A stretch of 64,000 bases of DNA from Symsagittifera roscoffensis (taxonomy: Eukaryota > Xenacoelomorpha > Acoela > Convolutidae). This document shows positions 21,112 to 29,683 of this stretch, one piece after another (within the stretch, counting starts at the first letter, position 1; every line of letters begins with the position of its first letter). The DNA lies in assembly GCF_963678635.1 (NCBI RefSeq), contig NC_087070.1, forward strand, positions 19,809,318 to 19,873,317, written 5' to 3'. Position numbers and translations under genes: made by a program. The notes beneath the pieces are model-generated. The model saw only the letters and a list, made by a program, of their open reading frames with translations. It did no database searches and was not told the DNA's origin.

Positions 21112-22356
21112 GTGGAAACTCGTGCAAGGGATCTGGATAGGGAGATGTACCAGGACCCTGATAGTGATCGCTACCTCATACCAAGTGAGAAAGTCTTTGA
21201 CAACGCAGCGGATGATTTGGAAACAATAGCAGTATCGAAACATTCGATAAGTCTGTTGCGACAAAAAGAGGTAGTCAGGACTGATCTTCAGCCGTTCAAA
21301 CTAGAAACACAGCCATTGGCGAAGATTTGGTGCGTTAAGATGGAGGAAGACACACACCAGCCCAATGAGCTGAATAGTCAGATGAGGGTCATGAAGACTT
21401 ATTTGAAGGCGAGATACAGACTCTCGGATCTTCTAAGGGCGCAGAGAAATGACCGCATGACAAGTAATATGAAAAGGTGGATCGAGAATGGTTCTCCGGG
21501 TAAAGAAGACATCGAAGAAGACAGTTACCGTATCCTGAGACAGTATTTCATGCAGAAAGAGGGAAGGTTATACTTGAACAAGGACGGGATTGTGGCTTGC
21601 AAGAGAAGAGATGAGGACAAGGTCCTATTCAAGTACAACACGATAGTGTTGCCGCAACTCTATCAGACAGAACTCTTGTTCAGGTCGCATGATCAGATGG
21701 GCCATCAGGGGATCGACAAAGTGTATCAGAGGATCCTGAAGCGCTTTGAGTGGCCTGGGATGAAAAAGGCATGCGAGAAATGGGTAACAGCATGTCTGTC
21801 ATGCCAACAGGTCAAGGATCCAAGGAAGTTGCGATTTCCTTTACAATCGATCGAGTTGTCTGAATTCAACGAGGTGGTGCAAATAGATCACCAAAAGATA
21901 TGCATGACAGACAATGGTTACAATCAGGTGCTGGTCAAGATAGATCATTTTACGAAGTATGCAGAGGCCGTGCCCTGCATAACTGCCTCGGCGGAAGAGA
22001 CATGCGACCACCTGATCAATACGTGGATAGCGAGACACGGTTGTCCGATGACGTTTCAATCGGATAACGGAACAGCTTTTGTAGGAGAACTCACGAAAGA
22101 GCTAATGAGACGCTCGAAAGTTGCTCACGCTCACTCAACGACATACCATCCACAGACAAATGGTTTAGTGGAAAGGCAGAATCGAACGTTAGTGTCGATG
22201 CTGAGGGTATATTGTTCCAGGTACATGACCGATTGGGACAGATATCTTCCACAGGTGATGGGAGCTTACAATAGCACACAACATTCCACCAACGGAGTCA
22301 GCCCACACATGATGCTGACAGGGCACGAGAAGTCTTTGCCCTTGACTTTCTGTTGA
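21112..22356 (+). CDS. integrase (H2C2 and catalytic core)
   Basis: After a 120-residue linker the frame shows an H2C2 zinc domain (HDQMGH, then CLSC) near residues 195-230. The catalytic core follows, with D in VVQIDHQK, D in FQSDNGTAF and E in NGLVERQ, and exactly 35 residues between the last two. This is the D,D-35-E integrase that inserts element DNA into host chromosomes. The frame ends early at LTFC, where an internal rearrangement (22357-22489) begins. The intact continuation is in the next ORF. B has the same protein in pieces at 46790-48313. Confidence 0.85.
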   Translation: METRARDLDREMYQDPDSDRYLIPSEKVFDNAADDLETIAVSKHSISLLRQKEVVRTDLQPFKLETQPLAKIWCVKMEEDTHQPNELNSQMRVMKTYLKARYRLSDLLRAQRNDRMTSNMKRWIENGSPGKEDIEEDSYRILRQYFMQKEGRLYLNKDGIVACKRRDEDKVLFKYNTIVLPQLYQTELLFRSHDQMGHQGIDKVYQRILKRFEWPGMKKACEKWVTACLSCQQVKDPRKLRFPLQSIELSEFNEVVQIDHQKICMTDNGYNQVLVKIDHFTKYAEAVPCITASAEETCDHLINTWIARHGCPMTFQSDNGTAFVGELTKELMRRSKVAHAHSTTYHPQTNGLVERQNRTLVSMLRVYCSRYMTDWDRYLPQVMGAYNSTQHSTNGVSPHMMLTGHEKSLPLTFC

Positions 22357-22580
22357 ACGACTTGTGTAGACGGAATACTCAGCAAGCGCAGGCGAGGCAG
22401 AGGAAAAGATTTGACAAGAAAGCAGCTGGTGCAAAAATTTACTCGGTTACCTTGGGACAGATATCGATTGGGACAGATACCTTCCACAGGTGATGGGAGC
22501 CTACAACAGCACGCAACACTCCACCACTGGAGTTAGTCCACACATGATGCTAACTGGACAAGAGAAATCTTTACCCTTAA
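22260..22580 (+). repeat. duplicated, rearranged integrase segment
   Basis: The segment starting GGGAGCTTACAATAGCACAC near 22259 recurs near 22495 with about 10% substitutions. Between them lies a displaced piece (22353-22440) that matches 22659-22746. The copies differ from each other, so the order reads as jumps between two non-identical templates, as expected from RT template switching. It destroys the integrase frame of this copy. Confidence 0.75.
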
Positions 22581-23395
22581 CCTTTTTCTACCCAGAGTAT
22601 GAGGGAAAGAAAACGTCTCCACAGGTCTACGTGAGGGACGTGATCAGACGTCAACAGGAGTTGAACGATCTGTGTAGACAAAATACTCAGCAAGCACAGG
22701 CAAGGCAGAGAAGAAAATTTGACAAGAAAGCAGCTGGTGCTAAAGCTTGCTCGGTGGGAGACTACGTATGGGTATATCAAAACCTTATACCACCAAAAGG
22801 GACGAAAAAGCTCCTAAAAAAGAGGAGGGGACCCTTTATGATTACAGAGGTGCACCAGGAGGGACGCGTTTATAGACTGAGTACTGGCCCAGCCGCCCAC
22901 TACGAGAAAATTAAGCCACACGATCCATCGACAGAAGACTGGTGTATACCTGCAGACATGGAAGAAGGGGATTATCTAATGATGGACCCTGCTTGCGAGG
23001 TCAATGAGAAGGGCACCAGGGAAAAGAACGATGGAAATGAGGTCATAGAGGAAGGAGCAAGTACACCACTGGACCTGGACCCAAATGACGTGATTGAAGC
23101 GGACGATGAAACTTTACCCTATGCAGAGGAGGACTGGCAGGATCCTGAACAAAGGGAGGTTCCTAAAAACTTGGAACCGGATCTTTCGTTCACGATACAG
23201 ACTCGTCAGAATGACAGGACAAGATCCAAGAAGAAATATAACCCTTACGGCGACGATTTTGTAGTGGACAGGATAGACCTAAAGAAGATAGGAGAAGAAG
23301 TAGTGGGTCTAGAAGAAATAACTGTGTCACAGGACATTGACATGGTCGATGATCAGACAATGAGTGGGTCGATGACCGGTCGAAACGCGAGGTAG
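22490..23395 (+). CDS. integrase C-terminal region with GPF module and acidic tail
   Basis: Residues 1-75 repeat the end of the integrase core (HMMLTGQEKSLPLTF). A basic linker with QARQRRKFDKK and then a GPY/F-type module follow (KRRGPFMITEVHQ...YRLSTGPAAHYEKIKPH, residues 105-145), a domain that helps integrase multimerise and bind DNA in Ty3/Gypsy elements. The remaining 150 residues are acidic (PNDVIEADDE) and end with a conserved block, KKYNPYGDDFVVDRI, also present in B at 46162-46554. No chromodomain is recognisable. Confidence 0.8.
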   Translation: MMGAYNSTQHSTTGVSPHMMLTGQEKSLPLTFFYPEYEGKKTSPQVYVRDVIRRQQELNDLCRQNTQQAQARQRRKFDKKAAGAKACSVGDYVWVYQNLIPPKGTKKLLKKRRGPFMITEVHQEGRVYRLSTGPAAHYEKIKPHDPSTEDWCIPADMEEGDYLMMDPACEVNEKGTREKNDGNEVIEEGASTPLDLDPNDVIEADDETLPYAEEDWQDPEQREVPKNLEPDLSFTIQTRQNDRTRSKKKYNPYGDDFVVDRIDLKKIGEEVVGLEEITVSQDIDMVDDQTMSGSMTGRNAR

Positions 23396-23433
23396 AATTC
23401 GACGACGAGCAACAGCAGTCATATGAACAAGAC

Positions 23434-23706
23434 TTGACGAATCTGCGTGTCTTAGAATGGCTGAACGAAATGACGTCAGACCCAAAGGAGACCACTGTCA
23501 CGATTCAAGATGTAGATTGTGAAAGCATAAAATACATGAAAACCGAACGAGAAGGTCCTTCCTGGGCTGCCCAGGAGGGGCGACTACCCATTCCGGCTTC
23601 CAATCTCGATTTGATACCCGGTATGCGATCGACGGGGACGTCGATGGATATTTTTGTCCGGGGAGTGGGGGTAGGACTTACCCACACTGAAAACTTGATA
23701 ATTTAA
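23434..23706 (+). CDS. pol C-terminal tail fragment
   Basis: The frame begins NLRVLEWLNEMTSDPKET, closely matching B (TNLRVLEWLHGLPADPKET at 46162-46554), so it is the true C-terminus of the integrase polyprotein. A frameshift near 23395 separates it from the previous ORF. The last third is read through a TGTCCGGGGAG motif at 23654 and is probably not conserved protein. Confidence 0.55.
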   Translation: MTNLRVLEWLNEMTSDPKETTVTIQDVDCESIKYMKTEREGPSWAAQEGRLPIPASNLDLIPGMRSTGTSMDIFVRGVGVGLTHTENLII

Positions 23707-23896
23707 AAAATTAAGAATAGCAAGAGAGACAGGAGACTTAGAAGCAGAAACAGGCGAAGAACCTAAGAAACCTGGCATAGGGAGGGTAGTTGAGTCAAAT
23801 TTTAACTTAACAAATGAATATTCAAGTAGCATAATACTAACAGATAGTGATTTCATACTCACAAATAGAACATGTGCGTTAGCAATCACAGCAGAC

Positions 23897-24277
23897 ATGA
23901 GTTTTAGGACAGCGTTAGCGGCAGATTTTAAGAGAGAATATAAAAACATAGAATTTCTGTGGAAGAAAAGACCAGGAGTAGGGGGGCGTAGCAGCCTTGC
24001 CTCCGGCGGCGTCACAGATACCGGGAAATACCTATGTTTTTTAGTGACACGGGCGACGGAGAAGCGGCACGTAGACCCGGAAAACCTAGTCCTGTCCTTG
24101 ACGAGATTGAGAGACTTCCTCGTAGAAAGGGATGTGAAGGAGCTTTCGCTTCCCCTGTACGACCCGAACAGAGGACGGCTGCATCCTCGAGAACTGTACG
24201 CGCTCATACATGTAATCTTCTCTGATACTAATATACAAGTATATTTACATAAGAATTATTACTTAAGTATAGGCTGA
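23897..24277 (+). CDS. TARG1/OARD1-like macrodomain
   Basis: The frame is open from about 23700, but its first ATG is at 23897. Residues just upstream in the same frame (TCALAITAD) and residues 1-125 line up with the order of human TARG1-type macrodomains: a CALAIT-like first loop, an aliphatic KYLCFLVT strand, a helix L..L..LRDFL, the strand VKELSLPLYD, a helix ending in VIFSD and a terminal strand IQVYL. Macrodomains bind ADP-ribose and some remove it from proteins. The catalytic Asp expected after the strand (TARG1 Asp125) is replaced by Gly here and in B, so hydrolysis is doubtful. B has the same domain at 45478-45880; by eye about 60 of some 82 aligned positions are identical. The ORF lies directly after integrase, in another frame. 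Confidence 0.65.
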   Translation: MSFRTALAADFKREYKNIEFLWKKRPGVGGRSSLASGGVTDTGKYLCFLVTRATEKRHVDPENLVLSLTRLRDFLVERDVKELSLPLYDPNRGRLHPRELYALIHVIFSDTNIQVYLHKNYYLSIG

Positions 24278-24661
24278 GTGACGTGCAAGAGGGTATTAGA
24301 CTAGATTATGTAGTGTGTGATATGTGTGTTATGTTATGTTATGTGTTATGTTATTATGATCTTGGGTAAGAAGGTGTTAGTGACCATGAACAACTAAATG
24401 ACGATCTTATCTTAGGAATAGATCCAAAGTTTGGACTGTCCAATTTTAGGTCGAGCTCCAAAAATTTAGAGACCGATTGATTGTAATTAATTTTAAGATC
24501 AAAATCTTTTATCTGACTGTTTTTAAATGAATTTTAACGAGAAGTTAAGGTGAGCCTGACAAGTGTGATATTCGTGACCTCTTTTCTAGATCCTGATTGA
24601 TTGTTTGATTGCCCACTTGATCAAACCTTGGAATCAAATCAAATCGAACCTGAAGAACAGA
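24278..24661 (+). other. conserved intercistronic spacer
   Basis: A non-coding gap between the macrodomain and the next ORF. It opens with a TGTTATGT-type microsatellite (24305-24358) that also occurs in B (45335-45385 on the opposite strand) and ends with a pyrimidine tract and AG at 24576-24589. Its position and contents are conserved, so it is probably regulatory rather than a decayed gene. Confidence 0.55.
24576..24589 (+). promoter_or_regulatory. candidate splice acceptor before the post-pol ORFs
   Basis: GACCTCTTTTCTAG followed by ATCCTGATTGATTG is mirrored in B by GACTTGCTTTTTAG followed by GTCTTGATTGAT (45082-45109, minus strand). A pyrimidine tract ending in TAG, conserved 70 bp before an initiator Met, is what a 3' splice site for a subgenomic mRNA would look like. 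Confidence 0.5.
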
Positions 24662-25597
24662 ATGGATAATTTCAACTTGGATGAATTGATGGCCCTGGCA
24701 GAGGCATATGTAGGAACGATGATAGATGCCATCTATCGTCGGCGAATGGATCGAGACTTCGCTCTGGAGGACCCAGAGGTAGCCATGTTGCTGACCGCCC
24801 TGATAAACATCTTGGGGCATGACAACCGTGGGGAACGCCCCACGGAAGTCCTATTGATGGCAGCATACGGAGAGAGGGGAGTACTAGACCGCCCGAACAT
24901 GAGAGTGATGAGGTTGAGAAACGGGGCTCTCTCAGGGAGTGACTTGGCGAATGAGCCTGGATTGGGAAGTTCTAGGACTTATCAACCAGGTGAAATGCCT
25001 TTGCCATCCAAACCCAAGCCTGGGCTGACGAGAATGCATCAAGAAATGAACAGCGAGGCTGCCTCGTCTAGTTCACCACTGAGAGCAGCTGTGCCACCAA
25101 AAAGGGTGAAAACAGAACAAGGGGTTCAAACGAACCAAACCATGCAAGATCTAGATGGGATGAAGGATCAGCTGGAAAAGACCAGGAAGGAGCTGGATGA
25201 AGTGACCAAGACCATGCTCATTACGGAGGACGACAGAGACATGTGGAAGAAATTGTTCGAAGACTGCAACAAAAAGCAGGGTGAAGAAATTGAGCGCTTG
25301 AGGCGGGACTACAAGGAGCGATCGGAACGAGCGGCATTGACTACAGCCGTGGAAAAAGCGATACCTGCAAGGAGTATTCCTCGTGGGCAGTCCCCGATGG
25401 AGCTCTTGACGCCTCGAGAGATGAGTGAGACAACAGAAACGAGACTCCCGACAACAACACGTCAAGTGACGATCCCAGACCCGAGTGACACCTTCGGTGA
25501 CCCAGTCGTGGAACAAACGGTGAGGAAGCTGATAGAGACAGCTGGACGACTAGTCGCCAACAAGAATGCACAAGGTTCCGGGGTGACTGCATCCTAA
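24662..25597 (+). CDS. post-pol ORF 1: helical N-terminal domain plus coiled coil
   Basis: The best start is the ATG at 24662 (MDNFNLDELM), because B begins with the matching MGDTNELMEFL. An upstream ATG at 24605 lies before the conserved part. Residues 1-75 form a compact helical domain conserved in B (DAIYRR...F..EDPEVAML, then RGERPTEVLLMAAYGE). A Pro/Ser-rich linker follows, then a charged coiled coil near residues 155-235 and a Thr/Arg-rich tail. I know no function for it. By position it could be a structural or nucleoprotein component expressed separately from Gag-Pol. B keeps only pieces (44031-44656) and a partial duplicate of the N-terminus. Confidence 0.6.
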   Translation: MDNFNLDELMALAEAYVGTMIDAIYRRRMDRDFALEDPEVAMLLTALINILGHDNRGERPTEVLLMAAYGERGVLDRPNMRVMRLRNGALSGSDLANEPGLGSSRTYQPGEMPLPSKPKPGLTRMHQEMNSEAASSSSPLRAAVPPKRVKTEQGVQTNQTMQDLDGMKDQLEKTRKELDEVTKTMLITEDDRDMWKKLFEDCNKKQGEEIERLRRDYKERSERAALTTAVEKAIPARSIPRGQSPMELLTPREMSETTETRLPTTTRQVTIPDPSDTFGDPVVEQTVRKLIETAGRLVANKNAQGSGVTAS

Positions 25598-25639
25598 GGA
25601 ACAATCGACGATGCGGGTAGAGTACGGCTCTCCCGAAGC

Positions 25640-26041
25640 ATGATGACCAGAGAGGGAGTTAGCGACACGATGCCACCAATGGGGAACTCTAAGGTCCCAG
25701 AGAGAAAAATACGGAAGATGCCAGCGAAGAAGGTGTCTCGAGTAATAGACGTACAAAAGAATAATCAGTTGAGATATAACTTCACGGGAGTCCCGGAGAC
25801 AGATCCGAGAGCTTGCTTCAATCGAGCGACCTGGAACCGGGCAGTAAACCTGCAGCAACCGCCACTGGGGACATCACATCTGATACTGGGAGACAGCTTA
25901 GTCAGAGTACTCTCGAATTTGAGGACCTCTTGGGTCACCACTGTGATGGCCTTCGGAGGCGCGACGATAGCCCAGCTACATTGGATGGTGGAACTAATGA
26001 ATCCAGGGAGGATCCCCAATGTTCCTGGTTGGAACGAATAA
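25640..26041 (+). CDS. SGNH/GDSL hydrolase-like domain, N-terminal half
   Basis: Residues 84-87 are GDSL (25889-25900), the nucleophile block of SGNH esterases, in the context HLILGDSLVRVL. The second block, AFGGATI, follows at about residue 110. The frame ends at 26041, but the domain continues in another frame from 26019, so a frameshift near 26015 has split it. B is open across this point. The upstream 80 residues are basic and conserved with B (CFNRATWNRAV). Members of this fold hydrolyse esters; the substrate is unknown. Confidence 0.7.
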   Translation: MMTREGVSDTMPPMGNSKVPERKIRKMPAKKVSRVIDVQKNNQLRYNFTGVPETDPRACFNRATWNRAVNLQQPPLGTSHLILGDSLVRVLSNLRTSWVTTVMAFGGATIAQLHWMVELMNPGRIPNVPGWNE

Positions 26042-27566
26042 CATCTCGAGAAGTTCGGATGAGGAGGAAGCACCATGGGAATCAATGATGGTGTGCTTGT
26101 TTACTACTCTCTGGCAGAAGTTCAACTGCGCGGTACTGACCGTTTGCACTGTGCCAATGAACACAAGGAGCTTGACAGCAACAGGGAGAAGGCACAACGA
26201 AGGAGTGGTCAGGTGGAATCATATCTTGAGGAATCTCGCAAGTCGGAATACCGGAAGGATGATCCTCATGGACATCGAACATGAGTTGAGAGCTATGGAT
26301 CAGGCCAGGCTGACCACGGATGGCATCCACTTCGATAGTGTAGAAGGACAGGCTTGGTTGAACAGAGTGTTCCAAGAGCGGTTGTATGAGTTGGAAGTAG
26401 AACTCTTCGACACAGGAGTGCTTAAGGAGGAAGGAGCATCGAACGAAAGGGTGATTACCACCTTTGTGCCTCCTAACCTGGAAACACGCTTGGGGACGGT
26501 CCCGGCCGTCACGACTTATAGACAGCAGAGCTCTAGCGAACCATGTCAAAGAACAGACGTTCAAGATCGATTGGGAGAAGCGCCGATGAGGAGGATCATT
26601 CATCCTAGGAGAAGACTAATGCCTGTCAACCCGATGGAAGAGACAACTAGCACGTCTAGATCAGACACGAGATCGGAGACGACAAGTACCAGTCGAGAGG
26701 AGAGACGCCCGGATAGAGGCTCGTTGATGTGGTCAAGGCCCATACCATCTTCCTGGCATGTGTACAAGGACGAACTAATGAAGCTGGATCTCCAGAGGGT
26801 GAGCTTCATCGAGGATGCCAGGAGGATGCTGAATGGAGCGAGGTTATCCGTCAGTAGACTGTACTCGATTACAGGCATAGACTGGTTGATAGCCGCTGGC
26901 ATAAATTTCAGCTCCACGACGGCCTTGAGTTTTGCTGACCTAGAGGGATTGCCCTCTAATAACACAATGGGACCAGTGAACACAAGACCATTGCAGGACG
27001 TGAGGTTGAATCATGATGAGGGGAATCGAGAAGAGAGACCGGGAAGATTTCTGACAACGAGGGCGCCGATTGGACAACATGTGAAGATGTTCAGGCAGGT
27101 GGCGACACCCCCGAGTCATGTGAAAGAAAAAACATACCCGAAACAAGTGAGTCAAGATAGTGACGTCCAAAGGTACGGCGGATTGAAAGCGATAAAGGAT
27201 ATCCTTGAGTCAATCGGTGAAGTGGTGGATGCGACGAAGGAGGGGTCGTTCACCAAGGCGACACCGAGAGTAGTGTTCGCGCTGTCTCCGGGTTATGCAT
27301 GTCTCCCGGATGGATTGAAATTCGTGCATGCTATCGTGACCTTGCTTTCGGAAGGGAAATATGATGTAATCATATCGGCCCCAAATTGCATGATAGAGAT
27401 GGAGAACCTGAGATCACTCAGAGCTGAACTACCTGCGGTGTGGTCAGATATCTCGAACGCGATGAGAGGATTCAAGGACCATGAGCTGCGCATGTTAGTG
27501 TTGGATGAGGTGCTGGGGTTGGACTGTCCAATTTCAATCGACAGCTCAAACTTAAACCGGGAATAG
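26019..27566 (+). CDS. SGNH hydrolase C-terminal half and start of a second SGNH-like module
   Basis: Residues 1-105 complete the SGNH fold: block III is LVGTNNIS (G and N at 26031-26042), followed by AVLTVCTVPM, a helix with RWNHILRNLA, and block V DGIHF with its His at 26328-26330. All four SGNH residues are therefore present in A across the two frames. Residues 115-250 are Ser/Thr/Arg-rich linker. Residues 250-515 match a second conserved block in B (ITGIDWLIA...LSFADLEGLP...; later VFALSPGYACLP and VIISAPN). The segment that holds block III of this second module in B (GSNDHL) is deleted in A near 27180-27260. A frameshift near 27520 moves the rest into the next ORF. Confidence 0.7.
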   Translation: MFLVGTNNISRSSDEEEAPWESMMVCLFTTLWQKFNCAVLTVCTVPMNTRSLTATGRRHNEGVVRWNHILRNLASRNTGRMILMDIEHELRAMDQARLTTDGIHFDSVEGQAWLNRVFQERLYELEVELFDTGVLKEEGASNERVITTFVPPNLETRLGTVPAVTTYRQQSSSEPCQRTDVQDRLGEAPMRRIIHPRRRLMPVNPMEETTSTSRSDTRSETTSTSREERRPDRGSLMWSRPIPSSWHVYKDELMKLDLQRVSFIEDARRMLNGARLSVSRLYSITGIDWLIAAGINFSSTTALSFADLEGLPSNNTMGPVNTRPLQDVRLNHDEGNREERPGRFLTTRAPIGQHVKMFRQVATPPSHVKEKTYPKQVSQDSDVQRYGGLKAIKDILESIGEVVDATKEGSFTKATPRVVFALSPGYACLPDGLKFVHAIVTLLSEGKYDVIISAPNCMIEMENLRSLRAELPAVWSDISNAMRGFKDHELRMLVLDEVLGLDCPISIDSSNLNRE

Positions 27567-27580
27567 ACGACGACCATCGA

Positions 27581-28150
27581 GTGGTCATAGCGATGTCGAA
27601 CGACTTATGGTTCCGAGCAATGGAAGTGACAGGTGAAAAAGCGAGAAGGAAAAATTCCCAGGAGACTATGGAGGCGATGGTTTTGAGGACCAAACCGGAG
27701 GCCAACCATTGGCTACATCTCAGTCCTCGAGTAGCGGCATTGGGTGCAGATGCTTTTGAGCAAGGCCCCGTAATGATCAAGCAGATCCATGCCTACTTGT
27801 TAAAGGAGGTGACCCTAGCGGAAAATGCTGAAGAAAAGACAGCTGAGTTTGTGAACAGAATGTGCCAGATTACCCTGAAAACCTTCTGGACCCAGGAAGT
27901 GGGGGGGGGGGGGGGGGGGGGGAGGATAGAAGGCTTTGAACGGACAGATAGTATGCTGGAAGGGTTGGGAGCCGGATGGACAGCGTCCTTCTTGGCGAAA
28001 GTCTACCCGAAAGTCTCTCATTACTTGATAAAGGAATTCCTCCAAGCAGTAGTGGAAGTATCGATTGTGGAACTACTAGCCTTGTTCGTGACGTTTGGAG
28101 CAGAGAGTTTCGTGAGAGAAGGAGAGAAGGAGTTCAGAACCTGCAGTTAG
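27581..28150 (+). CDS. continuation of the second SGNH-like block, with a poly-G tract
   Basis: The same frame is already coding upstream of the Met (LSNFNRQLKLK), so 27581 is not a true start. Residues conserved with B include NDLWFRAMEV, NHWLHLSPRVAALGADAF and GAGWTASFLAKVYPK. A run of about 22 G at 27901-27922 encodes a glycine string that is absent from B. The run is either a slipped microsatellite or a sequencing problem, and its length decides the frame. Near 28110 the conserved sequence shifts to the frame of 27976-28287. Function unknown. Confidence 0.5.
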   Translation: MVIAMSNDLWFRAMEVTGEKARRKNSQETMEAMVLRTKPEANHWLHLSPRVAALGADAFEQGPVMIKQIHAYLLKEVTLAENAEEKTAEFVNRMCQITLKTFWTQEVGGGGGGGRIEGFERTDSMLEGLGAGWTASFLAKVYPKVSHYLIKEFLQAVVEVSIVELLALFVTFGAESFVREGEKEFRTCS

Positions 28151-28201
28151 ATGGGCTTCTAACATTGATTGCGATTACCCACGGAAACTTGGGAGGACTA
28201 A

Positions 28202-29677
28202 TTGGGGAAGCTGACACGTTGTCCAGAGCAGATGAGAGAGAAGGTGAGGAAATTAGACATGAAGAAAACCACGGACCCGTGGAATAAGATAAGAGACCTG
28301 AGACACACTCTTATCCAGTATCTCTTACAACAAAATCGTTTTGGAACGGGAGAAGATGAGACTATCGAAAAGGAAGAAGATGTGAGACGACATATTGGGG
28401 GCATGCTCCTACTAACCGATCTGAGCTTGGCTATGAGGACCGATCCCTTAGCGTTGATCAGAGGAGCCACGGAGTTTGTGACAGTGATCTATGGACCAGC
28501 AGTCTAGTATGCATTTCCTGATCTTAAGGTGGAGGCGTATAGGAGGTCGGTGCTGCACCTGAACCTCATATCAGCAGTGGACGGTAGTGCGCTGAACTGG
28601 TGTGAGCAGCACGTGTTGCGGGAGCTCATGAGCGAAGACCAGTTATTTGCGAAAATATCAGAGCCAGAAATGACAGCCATCAGTTTTGACGATCATTTCC
28701 GTGATCGCATGGGAGAAGTAGAGAGAGGGCACATCGAGGTGTTTCCGAAGCTCTGGAATCTGAGACCCTATGATAAGACGAATGGTGAAATAACCAGAGT
28801 TCCTCGTCTCACTGCAGCATATCACAAGGTAAGAGAATAGTCGAAAGACTGGGGTGATTACGAGAAGCTGCCGGAAGAAATCCCCGAATTCCCTCTGATA
28901 AGAAGGATGTTGCTCGGAGCAGTCTCCGTGGTACAAACTCCTAGGTTGAGAGCATTTGAAACCAATGAAAGGAGAGTAAGGAAATTCGTGGGAACGATGG
29001 ATCCATACTTTGTGGGGAGGAATGCTGCCGTGTTACAATATACACGATTTGCCTACACGGATCAAGCGACGAGAAGGCGAATAAGCAACGCCGCGACTCC
29101 CAAGCCTGGAGGATTTGATGAGGAATGGGCGGGATTAAGCTTAGCGCCTATGAAGATGAGAGGCAGGACCGAACTGTCTGAGCCCTCCTTGATCCTGACT
29201 AGTATGAAGCCGGAGTTGACAGTAGGAGGAACGCTGCAGACGAGAACCTTCCTAGCACCCTTCGGCTGTGAGGAAATCAAAGTGGTCCATGGAGAAGAGG
29301 AAGATGGATCGGCCGGCACACTGATCATACCGAAATTTCCGGAAGGGGCCGACACTGGGAAGCAAGGACCCTCAAGCTCGAAGAAGGATACGTCAGAAGG
29401 AGATGATGGGCAGGGAGGAAGCCGTCAAACGGAAGAACCCATGCAACAGGATGCAAATCAAGCTGTTGGGGAAGACGACAGGGAATCGACAGGAGGAGTA
29501 TCCAGCCTGGATTTCAATTTCCTCAGTGATTTTGAGAACAACGAGGATACGTTGGAGGCGACTGAGCCAGCAGATGAAGGCACTTCGACACTGGAACCTC
29601 CGTCAGCCTTTACAGAAATGAAACGGAATTTGCCGGAGAGCAGCTCTCCGGGCAATTCGAGAAATAACGAACAATGA
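28202..29677 (+). CDS. post-pol region, conserved protein of unknown function, part 1 (two TAG stops)
   Basis: One frame runs 492 codons with only two in-frame stops, TAG at 28505 and TAG at 28838. B shows continuous homology across the first (YLLQQN, LLTDL...DPLAL, EFVTV.YGP, then AYR.SVL). The stops therefore look like mutations, unless suppressed. Later conserved landmarks are FPKLWNLRP and IRRMLLG. The C-terminal 130 residues are acidic, Ser/Gln-rich and little conserved. I recognise no known domain, signal peptide or membrane segment. B counterpart: 39650-41202. Confidence 0.5.
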
Positions 29678-29683
29678 ATCCTC

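Noticed and set aside
22490-23395. Chromodomain at the integrase C-terminus
   Set aside because: Only the GPF module is recognisable; the aromatic cage residues of a chromodomain are not seen.
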